Counted from the stretch's first letter, positions 7,848 through 16,123 are shown. The stretch: 28,215 nucleotides of DNA from JANPLG01 sp964609085 (GCA_964609085.1 CAZSRZ010000069.1:1-28215), one strand, 5' to 3'. Translations and numbers: made by a program. The notes: generated from the sequence alone by a model not told the origin.

Positions 7848-8429
7848 ATGGATCCCACCACTCTACCCGATATCCCGCCACTCCCCGAGACGGCCGAAGG
7901 CGGGGAGAGCCCCCCTTCCTGGGATCTGACGCCCGCCAACTCGTTGGCGTTTCGCACCCCGCTCCAGGAGCACGCCCCCGCCGCGGACACGAAGGCCGCC
8001 GCCCTGCTGACGGTCACGGGGATCATGGTGACAATGCTGGCGCGTTATGCCTCCCAACTGATGTCGATCTTGCGGGGCGGAGACGCAGCCGCCTTCGCTG
8101 GGCTCACACTCGTGGTTGCCTTCATCGCCGCCTCCGTGATCGCCGTGGCCCAGAGCTTTCGAACGATCAGTCCGCGATTCCCAGAGGCCGTACCCAGCCT
8201 TGCCTTCTTCGGCGACATCGCCGGGCTGGGGCGCGAGGAGTACGTCCGCCGTGTCGAGTCCCTGTCGGAGGAACAGGCCCTCGAGCAGATCCTCAACTTC
8301 AATCACACCGGCTCCGTGATCTGCGTGTTGAAGTATGCGCAACTTCGCATCGGGATTCGCGCCTTCAAGGTGGCGTTCGGCTGTTGGCTCATGCTGATGC
8401 TGATGGCGGGAGTGCGGCTCCTTGGCTGA
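7848..8429 (+). CDS. PycTM-like (DUF5706) membrane protein, first of two
   Basis: A 193-residue protein matching the Pycsar effector TM family (DUF5706, PF18967) in architecture. A proline-rich N-terminus is followed by the conserved ADTKAAALL entry (46-54) into the first membrane helix (to about 64), a second helix (about 83-102), the FFGDIA motif (120-125) with the REEYVRRVESLS segment, and a final helix near the C-terminus after KYAQLRIG. In Pycsar, such proteins are membrane-disrupting effectors triggered by cCMP or cUMP made by an adjacent cyclase. No cyclase is in this window. I chose ATG 7848 over TTG 7836 because the promoter leaves almost no leader for the latter. It overlaps the next gene by 8 bases. 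Confidence 0.75.
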   Translation: MDPTTLPDIPPLPETAEGGESPPSWDLTPANSLAFRTPLQEHAPAADTKAAALLTVTGIMVTMLARYASQLMSILRGGDAAAFAGLTLVVAFIAASVIAVAQSFRTISPRFPEAVPSLAFFGDIAGLGREEYVRRVESLSEEQALEQILNFNHTGSVICVLKYAQLRIGIRAFKVAFGCWLMLMLMAGVRLLG

Positions 8430-8970
8430 TCGGGTACAGGTCTCGTCGGACGAAGCCGGGATAACCGAGAAGGCACCCTACGACTGGTTGGTCTACTACA
8501 CGCCGGTCCGCACCTACCCGCCACTCGCGGACCGCAAGGCCACCGCAGTGCTGGCCGCGGTCGGCCTGATGGTCTCGGTCGTACTGATGTTCTCCCGACC
8601 GATCGGGCAAATCGTGCTCGGGGGATCACTCATCGCGTCCTGGATCGGCTGGATACTCGTCAGCGCCTGCATGGCGTTGCTGATGCTGGCAAGTTGGTTC
8701 GCGGTGGGAGCACTGACCGTGGGCCTCCCGGAGATGCCCTTCAGCGAGGCTAACTTCAGCGACATCGCTTCCGTGGACCGCGAGGATTATCTTCGGAGAG
8801 TGAAGGCCCTCACCTACGAGGGCTCCTACCGCGCGATGCTGCACTACCTGCATGCCCTTTCGACGCAGTGTGCCCGGAAGTTCGGGCTAGTCGGAAGGGC
8901 GATGGCTGCAATCCAGGGGGCGTTCTACGTTTGGTTGGCCCTGCTACTCTGGATCCTGACCCGATCTTGA
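8422..8970 (+). CDS. PycTM-like (DUF5706) membrane protein, second of two
   Basis: A 182-residue diverged paralogue of the preceding protein. The same landmarks appear in order: LADRKATAVL (35-44) leading into helix 1, a second helix (about 72-93), NFSDIASVDREDYLRRV (111-127) in place of FFGDIA, and a final hydrophobic helix (about 165-180). The family match is weaker than for its neighbour. The start is a TTG at 8422 preceded by GGGAG (8408-8412) with 9-base spacing; it overlaps the upstream stop by 8 bases, so the two are translated together and may form a hetero-oligomer. Its 3' end overlaps the convergent mgsA by 27 bases. Confidence 0.65.
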   Translation: MADRVQVSSDEAGITEKAPYDWLVYYTPVRTYPPLADRKATAVLAAVGLMVSVVLMFSRPIGQIVLGGSLIASWIGWILVSACMALLMLASWFAVGALTVGLPEMPFSEANFSDIASVDREDYLRRVKALTYEGSYRAMLHYLHALSTQCARKFGLVGRAMAAIQGAFYVWLALLLWILTRS

Positions 8971-9336
8971 AAGGCCGACTGCCGCTAGTAGTAGCTCCGC
9001 CGTCGCCGGATTGGTGGCCAGCGGAACGTTGTGCACGTTGCAGACTCGAAGCAGACCCTGGATGTCGGGCTCGTGGGGATGAGCATAGAGCGGGTCCACA
9101 AGGAAGAACACCGCTGCCACCTCCCCCACTGCCACTCGAGCCGCGATCTGCGCATCCCCTCCGAGGGGACCCGAAAGCACACATTCCACTTCGAGCCCTG
9201 TGGCGGCGGCCACCCGAGCTCCCGTGGTGCCGGTGGCGACCAGACGAAAGGAGCGCAGCGCCTCTCGGTGCCTGATCGCGAACGCCATCATCTCGTCCTT
9301 CATCTGATCGTGCGCGATGATCGCGAGTGTCTTCAC
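8944..9336 (-). CDS. mgsA: Methylglyoxal synthase
   Basis: Encodes 130 residues converting dihydroxyacetone phosphate to methylglyoxal and phosphate, a glycolytic bypass in the cytoplasm. All catalytic and phosphate-binding positions of the E. coli enzyme are found at a constant offset of ten: His9, Asp10 and Lys13 (AHDQMKDEM), Asp61 (GGDAQ), Asp81, His88 and Asp91 (HPHEPDI), followed by the NVPLATNPATAELL segment. The start is a GTG at 9336 preceded by GAGG; an upstream in-frame start at 9375 would add 13 residues without family support. The last 27 bases overlap the convergent PycTM-like gene. Confidence 0.93.
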   Translation of the reverse strand: MKTLAIIAHDQMKDEMMAFAIRHREALRSFRLVATGTTGARVAAATGLEVECVLSGPLGGDAQIAARVAVGEVAAVFFLVDPLYAHPHEPDIQGLLRVCNVHNVPLATNPATAELLLAAVGLSRSGQDPE

Positions 9337-9507
9337 TTGCCTCGTCTCCCAGCCCGCCTCACCGATGCCGGGCACAGATAGCTGGATCGCCGCGTCGCTT
9401 AGCGGGAGCTAAGGGCCGTGCACAGGGTGGTCCGGTTACATTCTGACTGACGGCGACGGTCTGCGCGGCAGGGCGACGGGCGACGCCGCCCCTTCGGAGG
9501 TGCACAC

Positions 9508-10116
9508 GTGCATTCAGATGCGGATGAGCGGACCAGTTTACCCCCGGGCGTGCCCGAGCACGCGCGGCCGTTTCTGGATGAGGTCGGATACCTGCAGCCC
9601 GACTCCCTATCCGTTGGCGATGCGGCACCACGGGTACCGTTTTACACGACGGATGGCGAACAGATCTACCTGGACCGATTTCACGACCGGTCAGCCGTAG
9701 TCCTGGTCTTCGGGAGCCACACCTGACCCCCCTTCCGTCGCCGGGCCGGCGACCTGGAGCGGCTTTACCAGCGGTACCGGGACCGGGCGGAGTTCTTCAC
9801 CGTCTACATCCAGGAGGCTCACCCGACGGACGGCTGGCAGGTAGCGAACAACGAGCGTGATGGGGTGTTGATCCCGAAACACCGCTCCATGGACGACCGC
9901 CTGGCTGTAGCCGGCACCTGCATCGCCGCGTTGGGACTGACGGCCCCGATGCTGCTCGACGGGATGGATAATGCGGTCAACACGGCGTACGGCGCCTGGC
10001 CGGAGCGGTTGTACGTGATCAGGAAAGACGGCAGGATCGGATACCAGGGAGGGAAGGGCCCCTTCGAATTCGACCCCGGAGAACTCGAGAGCTTCCTGCG
10101 TGATCAGCTCGCGTGA
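9508..10116 (+). CDS. Iodothyronine-deiodinase-like selenoprotein (Sec encoded by TGA 9724-9726)
   Basis: One frame runs from GTG 9508 to TGA 10114-10116 (202 residues), interrupted only by TGA at 9724-9726. Conceptual read-through gives FGSHT-U-PPFRRRAGDLERL, the active-site signature of the deiodinase family (PF00837, thioredoxin fold) with selenocysteine at residue 73. Thirty residues on is VYIQEAHPTDGW (99-110), the other hallmark. The spacing from Sec to Glu103 and His105 equals that from Sec170 to Glu200 and His202 of vertebrate Dio3, as I recall it. A GGAGG ribosome site lies 7 bases before the GTG, and a SECIS-like hairpin follows the TGA. Bacterial homologues are probably redox enzymes or dehalogenases; the substrate is unknown. 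Automatic annotation would split it at 9726. Confidence 0.93.
9737..9753 (+). promoter_or_regulatory. Bacterial SECIS-like hairpin
   Basis: GTCGCC (9737-9742), loop GGGCC (9743-9747), GGCGAC (9748-9753): a perfect 6-bp stem inside the coding region. The loop starts 16 bases after the TGA at 9724-9726 and opens with G-G, matching the spacing and the loop guanine expected for SelB-bound bacterial SECIS elements. Confidence 0.75.
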
Positions 10117-10376
10117 GCCCCAAATCGGGCGATGCCTGCCTGTAATTCCATCAGCACCTCTAACAGGCAGCCTCGGGTCACCCAGGGCGGAAAGGGATGG
10201 CACCGAGGCAGGGCGAACTAGCCTTCCGGCAGGGGAGCCCCGACGGACCGGACCGACTACCCAGACCAGGCCTCGCCAGGGCCGCTAACCGGTTACACTT
10301 CACGTCGGAATGAGCAGATCCCTACCGATGCGACCTCGATCTTTCAGTTCGCAGAAAGCTGTTGCTCCACCCGGTG
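10117..10376. other. Intergenic region with one inverted repeat
   Basis: Lies between the convergent ends of the selenoprotein gene and the unknown protein at 10377. CTGCCTGT (10136-10143) and ACAGGCAG (10163-10170) are perfect 8-base inverted repeats with a 19-base loop, a possible transcription end for the selenoprotein gene, although no T run follows. I see no gene in the remainder. Confidence 0.4.
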
Positions 10377-11372
10377 TCACACTACACTTATCGGCAATGA
10401 GTCCATCCACTTTGTCGCCGGACCAGTGACAGTTGAAACCCTGAATTTGCAGGTTGTTGGCACAAGTCCAGCCGGAATTCTCATGATTACGCTCATCGTC
10501 TTGATTCCACAGTACACGCTGACGATCCTATCCTTGGTCAATGGTTTTCCGTTTGGCTTCAGAGCTTCTGTTTTTACTTCCATCCCATGATATGCGCTGC
10601 CCAACTTGAAGTCGACTTTAATCCTTCTGTTTCCAACTGAGTCGTTTTGCAGCTTGCTTACCTGGACGTACACCAGATGCGGAAGCAGCTGTGGAAGCAC
10701 CCAGAACTCCTGTGAGTAATTCGGACCCTGTCCGTGGTTGTAGCTGTAGCCGGGTGGCGCAAGCAGGTGAACAGACTGCTGCTGATCCGTGCTGACATAC
10801 GCGGGCTCCATGTGAGCGACATACCTACCGCAGGCAAAGTACAGTGCCGATACCGGCAGCGGTTGGGGTACTCCGACAGGCGAGTAGAAGACGGTAGGGC
10901 TGGGTTGGGTCAATCCACAGGTAAAGTCGCCTGGATTATCACGCACGAAGCGCCAGACGAACCACTGTACCACTTTATGTGGATCGTTACTCACGTGTCC
11001 AGTCAACGTGTAGTTGCCAACGCCCATTCGTACATATTTCGGCACTGTCATCGAACACTGTGGTACGTCTGCAGGGCACAGCACCCACACCTTTGACGAA
11101 AGCATCGATCCGCCCAATGGAACGATGTCTAACTGTGACTTAAAATTTGCGCAATCTAGCGCAGCAAAGTCCGCGTTAGTACCGTCGACAAGCTTGCAAT
11201 GTACCATCATATTGCCCGAAGCGGAGGCCGATGCAGTGATCGCACCACTCATGTAAAAATCATGAGTCTTGGTGTAGTTGCCGCTATCGTCCGTGGTGAG
11301 CAGATCAATGGCTGCAAGCTTGCCCTGTGCGTCAAATTGCGGGACCACTACCGAGCTTGTGATATTCGACAT
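10377..11372 (-). CDS. Protein of unknown function, cysteine-containing, lower GC than neighbours
   Basis: Encodes 331 residues that I cannot assign to a family. It appears beta-rich, with many Val/Ser/Thr stretches and eight cysteines spaced along the chain (in contexts such as VHCKL, LDCAN, VLCPAD, FTCGL, VYCGI). There is no signal peptide or membrane helix, which is unusual for such a sequence. Start choice: ATG 11372 has GGAGG at 8-base spacing; an in-frame TTG at 11387 overlaps that site and is unlikely. Base composition is visibly nearer 50% GC than the roughly two-thirds GC around it, and it neighbours an insertion sequence, so recent acquisition is likely. The gene appears intact. Confidence 0.6.
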   Translation of the reverse strand: MSNITSSVVVPQFDAQGKLAAIDLLTTDDSGNYTKTHDFYMSGAITASASASGNMMVHCKLVDGTNADFAALDCANFKSQLDIVPLGGSMLSSKVWVLCPADVPQCSMTVPKYVRMGVGNYTLTGHVSNDPHKVVQWFVWRFVRDNPGDFTCGLTQPSPTVFYSPVGVPQPLPVSALYFACGRYVAHMEPAYVSTDQQQSVHLLAPPGYSYNHGQGPNYSQEFWVLPQLLPHLVYVQVSKLQNDSVGNRRIKVDFKLGSAYHGMEVKTEALKPNGKPLTKDRIVSVYCGIKTMSVIMRIPAGLVPTTCKFRVSTVTGPATKWMDSLPISVV

Positions 11373-11626
11373 TCCAACAGCCTCCAACGGCCTGCGTCAG
11401 GAGGCCGCTCATCGACTTGGTCAACTATCTATCAGGCCAATCTTATGGCGCGATGCGTTAATCTGTGGGCCGATACTCCGAGGTGACCGACGGTGATTTC
11501 GGTCCCAAGAATCCAGCCATTCTCAAACCGGTAGACTCCTGCATGCTACACCAAGCGACGGGTGGGACAGGCCCGGTGTGGCTGGATACCTCATTTGTTC
11601 TGCGACAGAGGACCTCGTTCCTCCAT

Positions 11627-11644
11627 CAGGGCAATTCAATTCTC
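11627..11644 (+). repeat. Left terminal inverted repeat of the ISAs1-family element
   Basis: CAGGGCAATTCAATTCTC. It mirrors the right end with three mismatches and lies 78 bases before the chosen transposase start. Confidence 0.8.
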
Positions 11645-11721
11645 GCCAGTGAGGCGTGGAAGAAGGGAGTGGCAGCCGACGATTCTCTCTGTTGATCGAC
11701 CAAGAACGACAGGAGAAAACC

Positions 11722-12918
11722 GTGGCTGCCAATACTGCTTCTTCCGCTTCGGCGGCGCTGGCTCCTGCGCCCACTGCCGCAGTTCCCAGCTTGTGTGCCT
11801 ACCTACGGCAGGTGCCCGATCCGCGCTGCGCGCAAGGCAAGCGGCATTCGCTCACCGCGATCCTGATGTTGATGGTCGTGGCTACCCTGGCGGGGCGGCG
11901 GCACCGGCTGGGGGTCTTCGAGTGGGACCGCACCGCCGACCCGGCGCCCCAGCGAGCACTGGGCTTTACCTCCGGCCAGACGCCAGCGGCCAGCATGCTG
12001 CACGAGGTGCTGGAGCGCCTCGACTGGGAAGCCTTCGCCACCCAGTTACGGGCGTGGTCTCTGGCGGTGCTGGCGGCGGTGGACCCCGAAGGTCAGGCGG
12101 CGCTGTCCTGTGATGGCAAATCCGTCCGCGCCAGCTTACGGGAAGGCGCGTCCGTGGCGCATCTGCTTTCGGTGTTCAGTCCCGAGTGGGGGATCACCGT
12201 GGATTTGCAGCCCGTGCCTCGGAAGACCAATGAACTCCCCGGTGCCTCGACCGTGCTCCTGCGTCTGCCGGTAGCGGGCCGCACGATAGTGATGGACGCC
12301 CTGTTCACGCACGAACCGCTGGCGGTAGCGCTGGTCGAAGCCGGAGCGGACTACGTGCTGCCGGTCAAGCGCAACCAGCCCGGACTGTACGCGGAATTAG
12401 CCACGATCTTCAGCTGACCGCTGCCCGCCGACTGGTCGGTCGAGGAAGTGGAGACGAACAACCGCGGCCACGGTCGCCGGGAATGGCGACGCCTGACCCT
12501 GGTGGCGCCGCCGCTTGGCGGACGGCTCGACTGGGAACGATCGCAGCAATACTTCCTGTTGGAGCGGTGCCGCTGGCGGGAAGGCCAACCGATGGAGAAG
12601 CAACCGGCTCGCACCCTCGCCTACGGGATTACCAGCTTGAGCCGCCGCCAAGCCGGGGCCGCCGCCATCTTGAAGCTGGTGCGGAGCCACTGGCAGATCG
12701 AGAACGGTTCCCACTGGGTGCGGGACACCCTCTTTCGCGAGGATGAAAGCCGCAGCAGCAAACCCATCCTCGTCCAGGTGCTCTCCGGCTTCCGTTGCGC
12801 GGCCGAATCCCTACTCCACAGCGAGCGCCGCCGGTTAGGCCGGAGCCTGGCTTCCATCCAGCGCCGGTTGGAACAGAAACCCTGGGAGATACTCCAACTC
12901 ACCGGAGCAATCAGTTAG
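11722..12918 (+). pseudogene. ISAs1-family (H-repeat type) transposase, interrupted by a nonsense codon
   Basis: The frame from GTG 11722 (AGGAG at 11711-11715) to 12918 would encode 398 residues, the normal size of ISAs1 transposases. TGA at 12415-12417 cuts it after residue 231. The N-terminal half has the DPRCAQGKRHSL domain entry and the first two acidic residues of the DDE triad: Asp in LSCDGKSVRAS and Asp in IVMDALFTHEPLAV. The third, Glu in HWQIENGSHWVRDTLF, is beyond the stop, so neither piece can be active alone. The downstream frame is otherwise intact, which indicates one recent point mutation (for example TGG or CGA to TGA). A sequencing error is an alternative. Confidence 0.85.
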
Positions 12919-12919
12919 G

Positions 12920-12937
12920 GAGAACCGAATCGCCCTG
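12920..12937 (-). repeat. Right terminal inverted repeat of the ISAs1-family element
   Basis: Read on the minus strand it is CAGGGCGATTCGGTTCTC. It begins two bases after the transposase stop codon. Confidence 0.8.
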
Positions 12938-13217
12938 CTCGAAGCACGGGCGGCCGCGCACATTTTGGAGCGCCGCGAAGGTCTCGTCCGGGTACAGCGC
13001 AGGGGCCGCCGGGGCCAGTTGCGGCGTAGAAGCTGTCCGGCTTCAGGCGGACACCCTTCAGCGCCCCGACCGGGAAGGGGCAGGGTTTCGCTCTGCGTTT
13101 GCCGAGCATTGTGGCTCCCCTCGCCGCCACCGAGCGGCGTCAGGAGTTGATTCGGCACCCGCCGCCGAAACTCCTTATCTGTTCAGAGAGTATCTGGTGC
13201 CTTGTTCTGCGGCACTT
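12938..13217. other. Region between the IS and the GH95 gene, possible gene remnant
   Basis: No complete gene is convincing. On the minus strand an ATG near 13109 opens a frame that runs through about 57 residues (proline- and glycine-rich, beginning MLGKRRAKP) straight into the IS right end, where it loses sense. This could be a gene truncated by the IS insertion, but I recognise no family and the reading is tentative. No terminator for the GH95 operon was recognised. Confidence 0.3.
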
Positions 13218-15479
13218 CTAGCTGGCCGGGGTCAGAACCACACGCTCGCCTCCGCGCAGCTCCAGCGCAATGATCCGCTGCTGGCTGCGTGACGGAGGCA
13301 GGCCCCCTGTCTGGATAACCACGGTCCCCGGGCAGGGGTTGAGGAGCCGGATGCCAACGTCGACGGTGGGTTCTAGTGTCGCCTCGACGAGCTGTCCGTT
13401 TTCCCGCAGCGCGGAAACGAGGACGCCCCCCTCAGCGCGGATGCCGGTGAAGGCTGTCTGCCGCCAGCTCGGCGGGACGGCCGGGAAGAGACGCAGCACC
13501 CCCTGGCTCGTGTGCACGAGGCATTCCATCACGGCCGCCGCGGCACCCAGTCCGGCGTCGAGCTGCATCACGTCCGGTCGCGCATCCATCACCGTCAGGC
13601 CGGCGGCACGTGCATCGTGCGTCGTCGCGAACCCGGCGGTCTGAAAGAGCCGGCGAAGCATCTCCAGCAGCAGGGACGCCATCTCCCCGTTTCCCTGGCG
13701 TGCGTGGATGATCGCTGCCCAGGGCAAACACCAGCCGGTCCACTGCCCCATTCCCATGCGTGTCCATCGCCGCAATGAGTTGGCGGCCAGCCGACGGTGC
13801 GCCTCGGACCCGAGGGTGTCGAGAAGATCAAACGGGTAGATGGCGGCCAGATGGGAATGGTGCCTGTGCGACTCGCAGAGGGGCTGCCCCTCCCATAGCA
13901 GTAGCTCGGGGGTCCCGTCCACTGCGCCGAGGGGCAGCAGTCGGTCCACCTCTGCCCACGAGGCGCGCTCCTTCACATCGACGCCCAGGATCTCCGAAGC
14001 TTCTCGCAGCGATTGACAGAGAAAGTGGACGATGGCCAGTTGGAAGCTGGCATTGCGCCCCCAGGCACCCCTTCCTCGGCCTCCATACTCAGGGGAGACC
14101 GACACCGGCAGCGACAGTCCGGCGTCGTCCGACTGAAGCGCTGCCCGATAGGCGCTTAGGGAACCTTTCAACCACGGATAGGCGACCCGGGCCAAAAACT
14201 CGGTGTCGCCGGTCCAGCGATAGCGCTGCCAGAAGAGATGGGAGATCCAACCGGCACAGCCGAGATCGACGAAGCCGCTCCAGAAGCCTGTCATCGCGGT
14301 GCCGCGGTCGTCGGTGCTGTGCGGGAGGAACAGGGCGTCCTCCACGCCGAGGAACGCACGTGCATTCCTACGCAGGCGAGGGATCCATTCCATCAACATC
14401 TCCGCGAGAGTGTCGATCGACTCGGGATGATTGCCGGCCAGGCAGGGCCAGTAGCACTCCTGAACGTTGATGTTGAAGTGGTAATCTCCACTCCAGGGCG
14501 GAAACCTGTGGTCTTCCACCCAGGGACCCTGAAGAGCGATGGGGGGAGCCGCCGGCCCTGTGAGGGCGCCGAGGCGGTACATCCCCATCTCGAAGAGCTG
14601 CTCGATCCCCGCGTCGGGCAGTGCAACGGACGGCGTGCGATCCCACCAGTGACCCCAGGCCGTGAAACTCGCCAGGGTGGCGGAGGTGTACCCCTGGCCC
14701 CGGACTGCATCGAGCACACGCATCGCTTCCCGACGCGCCTCGCCGGGACCCGATCCATAGGCTGCAGTGACGTAGAGCCCAAGACCTCCCTGCGTGGCGT
14801 GGCGCATCCACCCCACGCACAACGCACTCTCGCCCGGCCATTGCTGCGTCCATCCGGCAAACTCGTCCAGATCAAAGAGCTCGGGCTCGGGAACCCCGTA
14901 GTCGCGCCGGTACTCACGGACCACCGGGGTGTCAGGCGGACGGGGGCGAATCTGTAGTTCGTGCCCGGGCATCCCGGTCAGCCTGAGGGTCAGCACGTTT
15001 GCGTGCCGAAGAACAGTAGCCCTGAGCTTGGCGCTCGCGCCCCGGCGCTCCAGGTCGATCTCCGCCTCCCCGCGCTGGAGAGTCAGGCCGGCCCCGATGA
15101 TACTCCAGTCGGCGGGCAGCTCCAGGTCGAGCCTCCCCATCGGCAGTCTTGTTGGGCGTGCAGGTACTCCGGCCGGGGCGCGCCCTTCCCCCTCGAACAC
15201 CTCTCGGATCCGCGTCTCATCGCCGGCCTCCAGCCATGCCCGAAGATTGGCATAGGTGGCCTCGGGGCCGAACTCAAGCCCCCCGCGGTGGTCCCAGTAA
15301 TCGCCGCGGTTGATCGTCAGGTGCAGCGTACGACGCCCGCCCCAGACAAGGACGCCGAGGGTCCCATTACCGAGTGGGATGCCCGCGTGCACCTCGCCCA
15401 GCGGCCACCGGAAGTCCGTCCGCGCGGACAGCCGGCGGGACGAAGCGCGACGGACGTCCGCGAAGGCGTGCTCGCTCAC
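13218..15479 (-). CDS. GH95-family glycoside hydrolase (alpha-L-fucosidase/galactosidase type)
   Basis: A 753-residue protein with the full GH95 layout: an N-terminal beta-sandwich opening with PLGNGTLGVLVWGG (the usual P[IL]GNGRLGAMV), an (alpha/alpha)6 barrel, and a C-terminal beta domain. Catalytic residues have counterparts: Asn336 and Asn338 in HFNINVQECYWP (base-activating pair), Glu464 in SPEYGG (general acid) and Asp641 in QLDAGLGAAAA. HRHHSHLAAIYP is the typical barrel motif. GH95 enzymes remove 1,2-linked alpha-L-fucose or alpha-L-galactose by inversion. No signal peptide is visible, so it probably acts on imported oligosaccharides. The GTG start at 15479 overlaps the upstream phosphatase stop by 4 bases. 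Confidence 0.9.
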   Translation of the reverse strand: MSEHAFADVRRASSRRLSARTDFRWPLGEVHAGIPLGNGTLGVLVWGGRRTLHLTINRGDYWDHRGGLEFGPEATYANLRAWLEAGDETRIREVFEGEGRAPAGVPARPTRLPMGRLDLELPADWSIIGAGLTLQRGEAEIDLERRGASAKLRATVLRHANVLTLRLTGMPGHELQIRPRPPDTPVVREYRRDYGVPEPELFDLDEFAGWTQQWPGESALCVGWMRHATQGGLGLYVTAAYGSGPGEARREAMRVLDAVRGQGYTSATLASFTAWGHWWDRTPSVALPDAGIEQLFEMGMYRLGALTGPAAPPIALQGPWVEDHRFPPWSGDYHFNINVQECYWPCLAGNHPESIDTLAEMLMEWIPRLRRNARAFLGVEDALFLPHSTDDRGTAMTGFWSGFVDLGCAGWISHLFWQRYRWTGDTEFLARVAYPWLKGSLSAYRAALQSDDAGLSLPVSVSPEYGGRGRGAWGRNASFQLAIVHFLCQSLREASEILGVDVKERASWAEVDRLLPLGAVDGTPELLLWEGQPLCESHRHHSHLAAIYPFDLLDTLGSEAHRRLAANSLRRWTRMGMGQWTGWCLPWAAIIHARQGNGEMASLLLEMLRRLFQTAGFATTHDARAAGLTVMDARPDVMQLDAGLGAAAAVMECLVHTSQGVLRLFPAVPPSWRQTAFTGIRAEGGVLVSALRENGQLVEATLEPTVDVGIRLLNPCPGTVVIQTGGLPPSRSQQRIIALELRGGERVVLTPAS

Positions 15480-16123
15480 CGCGGCCGCTCATCCGGCATG
15501 GCGTCACCGGGGTGCGGGAGCCACGGACGGACGTCGACCGACTGCATGCCGGCGCGCCGGGCGGCTTCCAGCCCCAGATCGGCATCTTCCAGAACCAGAC
15601 ACAGTTCGGGCGAGACTTCCAGCCGTCGGGCTGTGAGCAGGAACAGGTCCGGCTCTGGTTTACCGTGGCTGACATCCTCGCTGGTGCAGACCACCGAAAA
15701 CCAGTCGGCTATCCCCAGAATCTCCAGCGTTCGTCCCACCAGGCGAGCCAGCCCGCCCGACGCCACCCCCATTCCCACTCGATGCCGGCACTGCCGGGCG
15801 AAATCAACCACCGGCACCACGGGCTGCAGGCGAGGGAGGAACTCCTCGTACAGGACCTCCTTTTCGTGCGAGATCTGCTGTGGGTGCAGCGAGTAGCCAT
15901 ACCTCTGGTTCAGGATCTCAACGATGCGAACGGTCGGCACCCCGGCGAGTTCGTAGAAAACCGCCTCGGGCATGGTGGCCCCGTGCCGGAGCAGAGTGGC
16001 GGACCATGCCTGGTAGTGCAGCGGCATGGTGTCCGCAATCGTGCCGTCGCAGTCGAAGATGATGGCCGCAAAGGGCCGGTGAACCCCTTCCAGGAGGGGA
16101 TGGCGGAGCGTTGGCTCGGTCAT
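15476..16123 (-). CDS. HAD-superfamily sugar-phosphate phosphatase (YqaB / beta-phosphoglucomutase-like)
   Basis: A 215-residue HAD hydrolase of the beta-PGM/YqaB subfamily. It has motif I FDCDGTIADT with nucleophile Asp24 and acid/base Asp26, an alpha-helical cap (about 35-90), motif II in GVASGG, motif III Lys in HGKPEPD and motif IV EDADLG. It is expected to dephosphorylate or isomerise a small sugar phosphate. It is the first gene of an operon with GH95, which fits processing of the released sugar. I chose ATG 16123 (GGAG just upstream); longer frames to 16465 run through the divergent promoter and are not coding. Its upstream region carries the LacI-type half-sites described separately. 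Confidence 0.88.
   Translation of the reverse strand: MTEPTLRHPLLEGVHRPFAAIIFDCDGTIADTMPLHYQAWSATLLRHGATMPEAVFYELAGVPTVRIVEILNQRYGYSLHPQQISHEKEVLYEEFLPRLQPVVPVVDFARQCRHRVGMGVASGGLARLVGRTLEILGIADWFSVVCTSEDVSHGKPEPDLFLLTARRLEVSPELCLVLEDADLGLEAARRAGMQSVDVRPWLPHPGDAMPDERPR

Larger units (their letters stand above)
11627..12937 (+). mobile_element. ISAs1-family insertion sequence, 1311 bp, decayed
   Basis: Bounded by imperfect terminal inverted repeats. The left end (11627-11644) begins CAGGGCAATTC and the right end (12920-12937, read in complement) begins CAGGGCGATTC; they match at 15 of 18 positions. The element holds one transposase gene interrupted by a stop codon. The bases immediately outside the ends show no direct duplication, so the element is old, or one flank has been deleted or rearranged since insertion. 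Confidence 0.85.

Noticed and set aside
9727..10116. Independent second gene after the TGA at 9724 (start at 9865)
   Set aside because: The frame is continuous, the deiodinase motif spans the TGA, and no ribosome site precedes 9865.
12415..12417. Selenocysteine at the transposase TGA
   Set aside because: The transposase family has no Cys or Sec at this site and no convincing SECIS-like hairpin follows; a nonsense mutation explains it.
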